This document shows positions 46,278 through 57,574 of a stretch of DNA of 64,000 nt, piece by piece (the stretch's first letter is position 1; each line of letters starts with the position of its first letter). The DNA is from Zelopaecilomyces penicillatus (taxonomy: Eukaryota; Ascomycota; Sordariomycetes; Hypocreales; Pseudodiploosporaceae): contig VCCP01000003.1 of NCBI GenBank assembly GCA_005765155.1, forward strand, positions 4,340,001-4,404,000, read 5' to 3'. The translations under genes were made by a program, and so were the position numbers. The notes below the pieces were generated by a model, which ran no database searches, was not told the origin of the DNA, and was given only the letters and a program-made list of their open reading frames with translations.

Positions 46278-46352
46278 AAGATGGGAGTGAGGGGAGAGAG
46301 GAGTGAGGAGGAAGAAGAGGAAGAGGACGAAGAAGGGGAGGAGGAGAGAAGT
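46278..46352 (+). repeat. GA-rich purine tract
   Basis: About 75 bases are almost entirely purine on the plus strand, with GGA, GAA and GAGG runs and few interruptions. Such tracts can form triplex (H-DNA) structures. Confidence 0.75.
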
Positions 46353-47285
46353 GGTGGTGTCAGTGGAAGATTGATGGCAAACCTCGCACAACAGCAATAC
46401 AAACTGCCTGTCTGCTGGTATTCAATACATACACGCTGCGTACAATGTAGGCAGTACATAAGCCCGCGCAGTCGCAACAACAGTGTGGACGAGACGCAAA
46501 CAGAAAGTCTTCGATTTGGCCAACAGCGCCATTGCTGTTGGGCTGGCTGGGTGCTGGGCTGGCGATTCCAGCTGGTGCTATTGGAGGATAACGGCTGCGA
46601 CCAAAGCAGCACTGCTGCACCAGTTCATCCACGCCCCTGTCCACGCCCCCTCCTTCCACCTCCCATCCACTCCATCCCCCCAGCCAGAACACGCCTCTAG
46701 CACACAGTGGCCAATTGACAGCCATCGGCGAGAGTTAGCGTCGTTGCCAGCCGCGGAGGCGGGGTAAGTTAGCTTTAGCTTTAGGTGAAGGAGCATGGAC
46801 GAGGGCCTGTACTCCTAGGCTGTACGCAGCCCACCCACCACCACCTCAATTCCTTTAGGTACCTTTTTGCATGGGACTATCTACAAAGTATTGACATCAC
46901 CCAAACTCGGTAAACCACCTACTACCTACCTACAACCAAATGCCATGCTCCGTACTATGAATAGGCCGCTTGCTCATATCTGTATCAGGTTGATTTAGCT
47001 CCAATCGTAAGTGGCATCATGCAAACAGATACCACCTCGACCCTACCCGTGCTCTAGTTAGCTGGCTTTGCCTGCCAACCTGCCTCTGCTAGCGGAGCTG
47101 CCCACTATTAGTCAGGGAGTCCGTTAGTGCAGTAGTACTGGACTCATCGGCCTAATTAGTGCCATCTTCAAAACTAAAACACCACCTGCAGGGATTGTAC
47201 AGTATAGGCTTGACCATGTTGTTGCCATCTTCGTTGTTATGCAGCAGCATCAAGGCAAGGGGAAAACGGACAGGCCATTCACAGT

Positions 47286-47290
<5 letters not shown>

Positions 47291-47316
<26 letters not shown>
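47291..47316 (+). repeat. CA dinucleotide microsatellite, 13 units
   Basis: Thirteen perfect CA units are present in intergenic DNA. They are likely polymorphic between strains. Confidence 0.95.
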
Positions 47317-47322
<6 letters not shown>

Positions 47323-49001
47323 AGCAATGACTTTTTTGCAATACAAACGAATGCCTGTGCGCTGATGTAGTGCGAGTGCGATGCAGAAAGGCAGCCGCTA
47401 AGTGAGCTATGGAGGTTGGTGTAAGATTACCTAGGATGCTGTTTTCGACCAAATGTAGCAGCATGAGCAACTGTTTGAGAATGCATGCGAGCCGCTCCAC
47501 TGCGAGACGATTGTTGTCTTTTCGGCCCTCTTTTTCTCTTGACAGTCTAGCTCCAGTTCGCCTGTCTACTTACGCCATCCTCGGCTTCATCACTTACGGT
47601 AGGTAGCTAGCTACACATTGTCATCTGCGTGTTTAGTTGGTTCTTCTGCGCGTTTCATCCCCAACTGCTTGACACAGCTCAAACCAACAGCACAGCGGCA
47701 TCCAGCACATGTTGTGCGTGCACGTTCAAATCTACACCCAACTGGAGATACAGATTCCCGCTGTAGGTACAGAGCGTACGTGCCTCCAGATGCTCCGAGA
47801 TCTTTCCAAAAGGTATTACCGGCCAGTACATACCTGCAGTCTGCACCGCACCGCACCGCATTGGCACTTCTGAGGCAACTCGCAGCAACAAACCTCTTCC
47901 CTCCAGCAACCCCGTTATTATCGTCCATGCTGCCGCTTGCGCTGCCTTCGACTGCCGGCCCTACGACAGGCACTTTTATTAGCGTCATAGCCCTCGGACA
48001 GGACACGGACGGACCGCAGTAACCCTGTTGGAGCCGTCGCTGACGGACCTGTTGACAGAATCAATGGGCCCGCCCGTGTCCTTATCTCGGTACTTATATA
48101 ATGACAGCGTGCCCGCCGCCCATATCATGCATCACTGATCCATCACGAGATGTCGAGATGCGGTGAGAAATGAGGGCCATCCGGCCAGGCTCCCCGATCT
48201 CGCTCGCCCAACAACACCAGTCGGCGATAGATACGTCAAGCAGGGGGAGACTCGCGGGCGTCTGCAGCGATGTGCTTCAATCCAGCCTCTACCTGTATTA
48301 GCGCCATAAGAGCCCGTCAAACCCCACCAGGGCCGCTCACTGGTTTTGCCTATAGGAGAATACAGCAGGAGCCTTGGATTGTCGGTTCAGTTCGTGGCCC
48401 CTTGCTCACTCACGGCTGTCGAGAACCGGCACCAGCTCTTGCACTGAACAACCGCTGTGTCAGTCCTTTCTAGAACCAGGATGCTCAAACATGATACCAG
48501 TGTTATGGCTACGTCGATATTGGGAGCCGGACGTTACTTAAGCTGTCTTGCGATGATGCTGTCTGTATATACGCACGACGCAGGTGACTTGTCTCCAAAC
48601 CTCACGCGACCATCTGCGGCATCTTTGCACCTCCACAGTACAGAGTTGTCCGATGTCACCTTAGTCTAGACTTGCGGTGGAGCACCAAAGGGATCCGCAA
48701 TCCCTATCAATGGATTGAACGCAGATGTGGTGGGCAGGTGGGGCTTCCCTCTCGGTGTGGCCCAAGTGTGCATGAATTCGCGGCTTATCGTTATCACCTT
48801 ATCGCGGGGTTGATGGCGAAAGAAATCCGACTCCGCTACACAGAATCACCTTCAACGACTACCTTCATGTACAATACCGGCTGCGCCATATTCGCATAGA
48901 GCATTCGGTGTAGATTCGGCAGTCAATCTATTGCAAGGAATTGCTGTTTCAACAGGTGCCAATTGGCACGGGCTCCTCCTCCACTCGTTCCCGCTTTCAC
49001 C

Positions 49002-50420
49002 ATGCCAACCACAACCCCGCATCCTGCTCCCTCATCGTCGACCGCGTCCGAGACCGTTGAAATATCTCGATTGCCATCCTTTCAACCCGACCTTCACGAA
49101 CGCGCCTGGTCATCGATCCCACACCCGACTCTTCCACTTCTGGCCACAGCTCACGCCAAAAGCGTTACTGTCTATTCTCTCTCTACCCTCTCTTCTCACA
49201 GTGTCCTCACCGGTGGCCACGCCCGATCCGTCCGCACCGTCGCCTGGAAGCCCGGCTTGCCGCCTCATAAACTATGTCTTGTGACTGGTAGCTTCGACGC
49301 CACAGCTGGTCTATGGCGTTGGGATGGCGACCAAGATGCCGCAGCGAACACCCAAAACCAGGGCGATGACCTCGAACAAGACATGACCTTGTCCAAGACG
49401 AAAAACGATAGTGACAGCGATTCTGGAGATAATGAGTGGGAGTTTACATTAGTACTGGAAGGCCACGATTCCGAAGTCAAATCATGTGTTTTTTCACCAT
49501 CAGGGGCCTATCTTGCGACCAGCTCCCGGGACAAATCAGTCTGGATCTGGGAAGATATCGGCGCTTCAGAGGCGGATGATGAGTGGGAGACTATTGCTGT
49601 TCTAAACGAACACGAAGGCGATGTGAAGGCGGTGGCATGGTGCCCTGATGTTCCTGGCCGTAACATTGCAAGCCGCCGTTGCTATAGCCCTGATGTACTG
49701 GCCAGTGCCAGCTATGATAATACTGTTCGCATTTGGCGTGAGGACTCCGATGCCGAATGGGTATGTGTCGCCGTGCTCGAGGGCCATGAAGGGACTGTTT
49801 GGGGCTTGCAGTGGGAACCCCAGCCTAAGAATGATCGCTTTCCTAGACTGATGACATTTTCCGCCGACTCTACAATCCGGGTTTGGACACTACAGCTAGA
49901 GGATGAGGATGCAGAGCAGTCCCAAGATGGGTCTGGAGCTGGCATCAGAGGTGCTCTTGGTGGCATTCCCAATACTATGAGAAGGTCACTAAGAGAGAAT
50001 TGGACTTGCACAGCTATACTGCCCAAGGTACATGAACGAGATATCTATGCTATCGCCTGGAGTGCAGACACCGGCCTCCTCGCCAGCACCGGTAGCGATG
50101 GCACGATAGTCCTGTATAAAGAAGACGGCGATGACTCCGAAGATGTGGCGGTGGACACCGATCCGAATGCCAGTGAAGACCATACAATGACTGACGGTCC
50201 TGTTGAGCCTGTCCCAACCAAAGGGTGGCAGGTCTTGGCCAAGGTACCCAACGCGCATGGGCCCTATGAAGTTAACCACATCACATGGTGTCGACGGTTC
50301 GATGCCGGTTGCGCAAGGAGAGGTGAAGAAGAAATGCTTGTTACTACTGGTGATGATGGTATGGTGCAGCCTTGGGAAGTCAAGACAGTTGGTCCTCTCA
50401 CTGCCACAACAGCGTCATGA
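49002..50420 (+). CDS. CIA1: Cytosolic iron-sulfur assembly protein Cia1 (WD40)
   Basis: This intronless gene encodes 472 residues. Cia1/Ciao1 is a seven-bladed WD40 propeller that acts with Cia2 and Mms19 to hand Fe-S clusters to cytosolic and nuclear apoproteins. The repeats are clear: LTGGHARSVRTVAW, VLEGHDSEVKSCVFSPSG with SRDKSVWIWE, NEHEGDVKAVAW with SASYDNTVRIW, LEGHEGTVWGLQW with SADSTIRVW, HERDIYAIAW with STGSDGTIVLY, and NHITWC near the end. The spacing of the DSEVKSC and GDVKAVAWCP blades is that of Cia1 rather than other WD40 proteins. The first in-frame ATG is at 49002 in a TTTCACCATG context; the frame is open further upstream but without another ATG. An acidic insertion (about 130-145) separates two blades. 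Confidence 0.93.
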   Translation: MPTTTPHPAPSSSTASETVEISRLPSFQPDLHERAWSSIPHPTLPLLATAHAKSVTVYSLSTLSSHSVLTGGHARSVRTVAWKPGLPPHKLCLVTGSFDATAGLWRWDGDQDAAANTQNQGDDLEQDMTLSKTKNDSDSDSGDNEWEFTLVLEGHDSEVKSCVFSPSGAYLATSSRDKSVWIWEDIGASEADDEWETIAVLNEHEGDVKAVAWCPDVPGRNIASRRCYSPDVLASASYDNTVRIWREDSDAEWVCVAVLEGHEGTVWGLQWEPQPKNDRFPRLMTFSADSTIRVWTLQLEDEDAEQSQDGSGAGIRGALGGIPNTMRRSLRENWTCTAILPKVHERDIYAIAWSADTGLLASTGSDGTIVLYKEDGDDSEDVAVDTDPNASEDHTMTDGPVEPVPTKGWQVLAKVPNAHGPYEVNHITWCRRFDAGCARRGEEEMLVTTGDDGMVQPWEVKTVGPLTATTAS

Positions 50421-50782
50421 CAAAGTTGAAGCCACATGCACCTTTTGCATGAATAGACAAGAATAAAAGTCAAAATACAACGATTGTTACATATATCACA
50501 TATGAAAGATCTCCTAAGCTTAATCGCCATGCGTCCCTGTAAACAGCCCTTAGCGAACTGGCTGCCTTTCTGTTCCGTCCCGTAGCCTATACCAGAGAAT
50601 GATAAGAGGGTATAGTACAACGCTTCATTAGCCTCGAGGGAGGGGGTTTTATGATACAGTGTAATATGCTACACAGAGCAAAGTCTCCCTCCCTGAATGG
50701 TCCGGAACTAACTCTACTCCACCCAAAGCTCTTGTGAACTCTTTGCGCGACACAAACGCCTCCTAAATTTTCCTTCATATGC
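50421..50782. other. Convergent 3' region of CIA1 and KGD1
   Basis: The 362 bp between converging stop codons holds the 3' UTRs. Apart from the poly(A) signal listed separately, nothing else is seen. Confidence 0.5.
50462..50467 (+). terminator. Candidate poly(A) signal of CIA1
   Basis: AATAAA occurs 42 bases after the CIA1 stop codon and is followed by T-rich DNA, as expected for 3' end formation. Confidence 0.5.
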
Positions 50783-53700
50783 TTACTCGCCCTTCAGCTT
50801 GTCCTGCTTCACAGTGAACGCCTTCTCCAGGAATTCAGCCTCCTCTTTCAAGTGAGCGTTCTTCAGACCCGTCGCCACGGAAGCACTAGGGTTACGGCCA
50901 GCATACATAACATGCTTACGGTCGTGATGCGTGGTCTGGTTCAAGAGAGTCTCAATACGGGGTTGCGTGAAGCTCCAAGCACCAGCATTGAGAGGCTCTT
51001 CCTGAGCCCAGACAATGGTCTTGGCGTTGGGGTACATGTCGAGATTCTCCTTCAGTTGCTGCCAAGGGAAGGGGTTCAATTGTTCAATACGAGTAAAGGC
51101 AACGTTGTCGATTTTGTTCTCAGCACGGTACTTGTGGAGAGCAGCCCAGACCTGACCAGTGCAGAGAATGACACGGTCAATCTCCTCTGGAGCCTTGATA
51201 GCACCAGTCTGGTGCTCTGGGTCAGGGATGATCCATTGGAAACCAGCATTCTCGCCGATGAACTCATCAACGTCCGAACGTGCCAAGGGGTGACGGAGCA
51301 AAGATTTTGAGAAGAAGATGATGAGAGCTATTGTAATGTCTAGTTAGTAAACATCGTTCATTAGTTGAGGAGGAAGCCAACTTACGCTTGCGGAACTGGC
51401 GGTGCATCTGTCTACGCAGAGCATGGAACAGGTTGGCAGGGGTCGTCATATAAGCGATCTGCATGTTGCAGTCTTGGTGCTGTCGCGGCAGCTTCTCCTC
51501 AGACGGGAAAACACGAGGGTCTTCATTGCTCAATTGCAGGTAACGCTCGAGACGGCCAGAAGAGTGCTCAGGACCCTGTCCATCATATCCGTGTGGAAGA
51601 GACATGACAAGACCAGTACGCTGCATCCACTTAACCTCACCAGAAGCGATAAACTGGTCAATAATGACCTGCGCGTTGTTGGCAAAGTCACCGAACTGAG
51701 CCTCCCACATGACAAGCGCATTGGGAGATGAGAGAGAGTAGCCGTACTCGAATCCCAGAGCACCAAATTCGCTCAAGGAGGAATTGGCAATGACGAATTT
51801 GCCCTGATCCTTGCTAATGTTCTGAAGCGGCGTGTAGGTCGCCTCAGTTTCTTGGTCATGGAAGACAGCATGCCGTTGTGAGAAGGTACCACGCTCAACA
51901 TCCTGACCAGAAACACGGACGTGATGACCCTCAGTGACAAGAGAGCCAAAAGCCAGAGCCTCAGCAGTGGGGAAATCAATGTTTTTGCCCTCCACAACTG
52001 ACTTTGAGCGGTTGGACAAGATACGCTTCAAGTTACGATGAATGTTGAAGCCTTCGGGAGACGAGCCAATGACCTGTCCAATGTGCTCCAGGGTCTTCTG
52101 GTCGACCTTAGTTTCATGATGGGGCAAAATCTCACTGGCGAGTTCTTTGGGGGACTTGAAACCATTCCAGGCTGAAGTGGTCCACTCCTTGGAGGTAGGC
52201 TGATAATCTTTGGACTTGGAGAAGCTCTCTTCGAGCATACCCCACACCCATTGCTTGTGCTCCTCGATGTCTTCCTTTGTGAAGGTGCCTTCCTGAAGCA
52301 GCTTGTTGACATAGACATCAATCTGAGGCACTTGCGACTGGATACGCTTATACATCAGTGGCTGGGTGAAGGAAGGCTGGTCGGTCTCGTTGTGACCATG
52401 CTTGCGGTAGCAGATCAAATCAATTACAACATCGTGTTGGAACTCGGCGCGCCAATCAGCTGCGAGCTGGCAGACGAAGTTGACAGCCTCAACGTCATCG
52501 GCATTGACATGGAAAACAGGGGCGTCAATTGCCTTGGCAATGTCCGTGCAGTATGTGGTGGAACGAGAAAATCGAGGATCAGTCGTGAACCCAATCTGAT
52601 TGTTGACGACCAAGTGAATGGTGCCACCAGTCGAAAAGGAAGGGAGAGAGTGGAAACCCAGACATTCATAGACAACGCCTTGGCCAGCGAAAGCAGCGTC
52701 ACCGTGCAACAATACACCCATGGCAGTTCGGTGGTTCTTTTCGTCGTTGTTGTAGTGCTGAATGGCACGAGTTTTGCCCAAAACAACCGGATCTTCGGCC
52801 TCCAAGTGAGATGGATTAGCAACCAGCGACAGCTGCACGCGCTTGCCTGATGGCGTGGGTCGCTCAAAGTTCATGCCCAAATGATATTTCACGTCACCTG
52901 AGCCCTCTTCTGCGCCACCAGTACCAGCAAACTCGCTAAAGATGGACTCATTGGGCTTTCGAACGACGTTGCTGAGCACGTTGAGTCGACCACGGTGAGG
53001 CATGCCGATGACAATGTCCTTGACACCGTAGTCAACACTACGGTCAATGAGAGCCTTCATACCAGGAACCAGCGTCTCACAGCCCTCGAGACCGAATCGT
53101 TTGTCATTGGGATATTTTGTGGCAAGGAACGACTCGAAGCTTGAGCTCCAAATCAACCGATCGAGAATACGGCGCTTCTCATCGATAGAGTATTTGAAGG
53201 GCTGCGGGACCTCGAGACGCTCGCGCAACCAGTCGCACTTTTCGCGATCGGGAATGTGGATAAACTCCACACCGTAAGAACCGGAGTAAATATTCTCACA
53301 AGCGTCGACGATCTCACGAAGCGTCATCTTTTCGCGGCCGTCTCGCTTGAAACGAGGAAGGATGCCAGGGCCAAGGGTGTACTCCTTATCAAGATCCTTC
53401 TCCGTAAAGCCATAGTGCTCGAGAGTCAACTCCTTGGGCTTGACATTACCAAAGCCCTCAGCAGTGTTCCGGATACCGAGAGGATCAACATCGGCTTTGT
53501 GATGGCCACGAGCTTGGTACGCGCGCACCAAAAGCTGGACCTTGAGATGGTTTGTAACGTCGGAGCTGTCCTCGAGAGCAAGGCTGCCAGCAAGACGAGG
53601 GACACCGCCAGTCATGTTGGGAACCAGGTTCGGGGGAGGTTGGAAGGCCTGGGAGATGGGCATATCGCCGCTCTCCATATTCTTGAAATAGACCCGCCAT

Positions 53701-53990
53701 GAAACGTGGACGCTCTTAGGGTCCTCTTTCCACTGAATGTACATCTCATCGATGTAATTGGCAGTGCCTCCGGAGAGGAAGTTATCGCTGGGGTCGGGAG
53801 ACGACTGGGTGGCGTTGGAGGGAGTCGTCGTCGCGTACGACCGTTGCGCAGTGAGAGCCAGCGATCGGCGGGTGGCAGAGAGCTTCCATGACGATGTTCG
53901 GGCAGAGGTAGTCGAGATGGAGGATGAGGACGCGCATCTGGCGCCTCTGAGCAGCTGGGAGCTAGCTCGACTCAAGGAATTCCTCAACAT
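50783..53990 (-). CDS. KGD1: 2-oxoglutarate dehydrogenase E1 component, with an apparent 1-base frameshift
   Basis: This is the thiamine-diphosphate-dependent E1 subunit of the mitochondrial 2-oxoglutarate dehydrogenase complex in the TCA cycle. The natural start is ATG 53990 (MLRNSLSRASSQLLRGARC, an Arg/Ser-rich import signal). Exon 1 is 53990-51386 and exon 2 is 51328-50783, with a 57 bp intron (ACTAAC branch). The lipoyl-complex N-terminal motif YIDEMYIQWKEDP, the GDAAFAGQGVVYE cofactor-binding region with NNQIGFTT, and the C-terminal RIEQLNPFPW are present. Total length of about 1050 residues is normal. Across the splice, MHRQFRKPLIIFFSKS is in one frame, but the conserved continuation LLRHPLARSDVDEF is in another; one extra T in the run of four at about 51300-51303 explains it. 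As printed, the spliced frame would stop early. Confidence 0.93.
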
Positions 53991-55094
53991 GGCGAAGATA
54001 TGTGTGTGAGGTGAAGAAGCTAGAGGGGACAGGAGACAAATACGAATGGACCGCAGAAGGGAGGAATCAGAGTCCAGACAGAAGACACATCCCACAGACC
54101 CAACTATAAGGTCGCAAAAAGAACGGCGGAGTAAGTCTTGGGGGATTTGGGAAGATGACTGAGTCAAGTATCAAGGAACAGAAACGGTGTGAGCAAGAAG
54201 TTCGAGTTGGTAATAATGCACTCAGGCCAGCAAAGGGAAAACGCTGACAAAATACCTCTGTGCTGCTAGCTAGGCAAGATCTGGACGTTGGTCGGAAACA
54301 CGGCTGTGGCCAAGCCTGGCACATCGTCTCGGACACCCCGGCAGCGAGCGCTGTGGCAGCCAGTCACGGCACTCACAGCGCCGTCCTAGGGCCTCCCATT
54401 TACCCCAGAAGGTGGCCTCGGGTGTGTTTTGCTGGGGCTCAGGGCGCTGGATGATGCTTCGATTTTCCAGTCAGTGTGTGTGAGCAGTGCTCCGTACAGT
54501 GCCAGCAAAGTGGAATGCCCACGGTAGTGTTTCGTTTCACACTGGTGTCACGTCACAGTTTGAGTAGGTTAATCTCACCGTGCGGCTCGCCTCCTGACGT
54601 TGGGGGGGAGCAGCCAGCCAGCCAGCCAGTAGCAACGGGTTCACAACCATAACCCAACCCTTAAAGTCCAAGCCACACAGGCCCCCAAGCCATTCAAGAC
54701 ACCAGCCACGTGCTGCAAGTTGTGTGACCTCTAATCCCAGTCACCAGTTGAGCTCCAAGAAGGCATCAGCACGACCTGCAACCTAGGCCGCGTTTCGTCA
54801 ACGTTCACAACGCTGGCAAGGATCTATAATTCAACGGCGGGAGAGTTTCAGATCGCACCTCTAATTTCGGCACCCGTGACCTTGGATTCTGCAGAGCTTG
54901 ACCTCGCTGCCGCTGGTATTTCAGACAGCTTGTTCAGCTACACTGCCCCTGGCCTTCAGGCCAAGGCAGAGCTCTATGAGCCCAGGAATCAAAGCTGAAT
55001 GAGTCGGAGGGCAGAATAAGGAAGGGGGATAAGAGAAGAGAAGACAGGCAGACCTGTCTGGCCTTGCCCGGAGCTATCTAGCTTGTGTATCACC
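53991..55094. promoter_or_regulatory. Divergent promoter region of KGD1 and TFB1
   Basis: The 1.1 kb between the two start codons contain no supported gene. The in-frame extension of KGD1 up to 54167 is hydrophobic/Cys-rich and probably read through leader DNA. A short CAGC repeat lies near 54610-54628. No specific operator is recognised. Confidence 0.4.
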
Positions 55095-57094
55095 ATGGCT
55101 ACTCCTGTGGGCCGCACGCTGTACAAAAAGAAAGATGGCATCCTCACTCTCTCTGGGGGCCACCAAACTGTGACATGGACACCCAACACTGGTGGTCCTC
55201 CTACGGTGTCCTTGCCAGTAGCCACCATCACTAGTAAAGCTCCGCCGCTCTAGCACTGGGTTGAGCTTCATCTGCTAACAATTACCATTCAGACCTTCAA
55301 CAGACACCTGATAGCGCACCCAAGGTGATGCTCAAGATTTTTGAGAAGCCCGAGAATGGAGGCGATGCTGTTACCTACCTGTTCCATTTCAACACGTCCG
55401 AGGCAAAGGCCGAGGCTCAGGCTATGAAGGATTTGCTCTCGAGGCTTCTGGCTGACCTCCGCAGTAACGATGCCAGTGTTCCGAAGCCGACCACCGGGAC
55501 GCCTTCTGGTGCTGGACAGTCAGCAACCAACAGTAACGGAAATGCCGTCTCAGCAAGCATGGCATTTTCCAGCGCTGCCAACCCGCAACCATCAGCTTCA
55601 CGATGGTTTGATGATAATCAGCTCAAGATGGACATTGAACTACAACAGTCCCTAATGAAAAAGAATCAAAATTTGCATGAGACATATATGGAGGCCATGT
55701 CAACGAAACCCGATTCCATCTCAGGCGCAGCTTTCAACTCTCACTTCTGGTCAACCCGTATCAATCTCTTGCGTGCTCATGCCATTGAAATCAACCAGAA
55801 GAGAGGTGCCTACAACGTCTTGTCCACAGTAAAGCCACGTACAGTCGATGGCGAGTTGAAGCTCAATATCAGCGTCGAGCAAGTTCAAATGATTTTCGCA
55901 CAACATCCCTTAGTCAAGCGTGTATACAATGAGAATGTGCCCAAGCTCTCCGAAGCCGAGTTCTGGTCCCGTTTCTTCCTGAGCAAGCTTTCCAAAAAGC
56001 TACGAGGAGAGCGAGTAACGGAAAGCGATGCTCCTGACCTTATTTTCGATAAGTATGACGCGAGCGAGAATACTCAAGGGGTGCAGAGCAAAATCATGGC
56101 ACAAAGCGTTCCACATATCATAGATATAGAGGCCAACGAGGAAAATCAGGGAGGGTTTAAAGGAGGAAACGCCAAAGATGTGGAAATGCGGCCAAGGGCC
56201 AACATCCCTATCGTTAGAACACTGAACAGTCTCAGTGAGAAGATTATGGCCAATGTCGCGCCATCTGATAGTCACGGTGAAGATTCTCAGGGAGCTTACG
56301 GCACATACCATGAGCTAGCACTACGTGACCTGAGAGGTGATGAGAAAGAGCATCGAATCATGCTGAACGTGAAAGAGCAGAGCAAGTTCTTCTCAAAGCG
56401 AGAATCTGCCCCTTCAACAAATACCAAGATTTTTGCCAGGCAGAACCCTGCTGAGGTTCTCTTGAAGTTACAGGGCTCACTGCAAAATTTTGAAGGCGAC
56501 GGCAAGCGAGGGACAGGTATCCAGATTGGCGTGGACATGGACATGGACAGTGACAGCGATGACGAAGATTCAAAGCGGCCACGCTCCGGCACACGAGCAG
56601 CCATCAAAGCAGCAGAACGTGAGGTCACCGACGGCGTCATGCAACAGCGCTCCCAAAAGTATGGGCACTCCTCAGACGCGACTACACCCATGGGCCTCCC
56701 TCAGCTCTTGGCTGATAAGTGTGCCCTCACAAACGCCACTACCATTGAGTTCCTTCACCAATTCTGGAACAGTTTCCTCTCAGGCGACCCAGATCGTGCC
56801 ACCGAGCTACAGTATTTGGCTGAGTCGCTCGCGCGGTCAACCGAGCGGATTACTGCCGTTTCGGAAGAAGCCGAGAAGGAACGCGCCGATATAATACACA
56901 AGCGCAGACAGGAGATTCGAAGCCATTACGAGCGCACAGGGAAAAAGATTCGATGGAAGTCGGAAATGGTGGGTGGCGGCCGCGACGCTGTAATGAAGAT
57001 TATGCAGCCGACACTAGACGCTCTTCAAAGAGCCCAGGCAGACTATTCAAGGGCTCTGGCTGCGGAAGATATTCAGATCTCTACGGAGGCTTAA
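55095..57094 (+). CDS. TFB1: TFIIH core subunit Tfb1 (p62), PH and BSD domains
   Basis: The spliced product has 646 residues from exons 55095-55233 and 55293-57094 (59 bp intron with GCTAAC branch, phase 1). Tfb1 is part of the TFIIH core used in RNA polymerase II initiation and nucleotide-excision repair. The N-terminal PH domain is split by the intron: GRTLYKKKDGILTLS before it, and KVMLKIFEKPENGGDAVTYLFHF after it. Two BSD modules follow: one around residues 175-215 with SGAAFNSHFWSTRINLLRAH, and one near LSEAEFWSRFFLSKLSKKLR. The C-terminal half has an acidic patch (DMDMDSDSDDED) and a long helix with LQYLAESLARSTERI. It shares a divergent promoter region with KGD1. Confidence 0.95.
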
Positions 57095-57574
57095 ACAAAA
57101 GAAAAAAGGGGGAGGTTGTGCGGCTGGATCTAGAAAAAGGCACTGGTGAATCAATAGAATTGATAGTGAGGGTTTTAATCGTATCAGGTCTTGGATTCTA
57201 GACAAAACAAGGTTGTACCATTATATAATTAACATATTAAGCGTTTATAGAAATTGTAAAGTCAAACTCTAGTGCTTTAGTTTGTATGCATGAATCTGCG
57301 TTATGATTTCAACTACAACCCCCCAATTAACCTCAAGTGCGATAATGGTACAAAATTCCTGTCCTATTCGCAAGGGGACACTCTCAGCTGATTTACATTC
57401 ATCAAGAGCAGATTTGGCCGTTTCGTCCATGCATGCATGCATGTACATATACTTCTTTTGTGCTTTCTTAGCACCATGCGATCTGTTGTGCTTGTTCTCC
57501 CTCGCACTCTCTTCCTTGTTTGTTCTACTAGTATTACATGTCATGTGTTTTGGTGAGATCTAATGAAGGGTATT
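57095..57574. other. Convergent 3' region of TFB1 and the AAA ATPase gene
   Basis: The 480 bp are AT-rich and contain an ATGC tetranucleotide run (about 57430-57444). They hold the 3' UTRs of both genes. No gene is supported. Confidence 0.5.

Larger units (their letters stand above)
45726..49001. promoter_or_regulatory. 3.3 kb divergent intergenic region of PPS1 and CIA1
   Basis: No gene is supported. Open frames here start at non-ATG codons or are translated simple repeats. The region contains a purine-rich tract (46278-46352), a CA repeat (47291-47316) and TACCTA motifs. It is unusually long for a housekeeping divergent pair in this window. Confidence 0.45.

Noticed and set aside
46281..46700. 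139-residue open frame starting with a Glu-rich stretch
   Set aside because: It is a translation of the GA-rich purine tract followed by non-coding-like sequence.
47618..48022. 134-residue open frame upstream of CIA1
   Set aside because: It begins at TTG, overlaps an antisense frame of the same size, and shows no domain or coding-like pattern.
53991..54167. Upstream in-frame extension of KGD1
   Set aside because: The extension is Cys/Ser/Leu-rich and would bury the Arg/Ser-rich mitochondrial import signal that begins at 53990; it is probably leader sequence.
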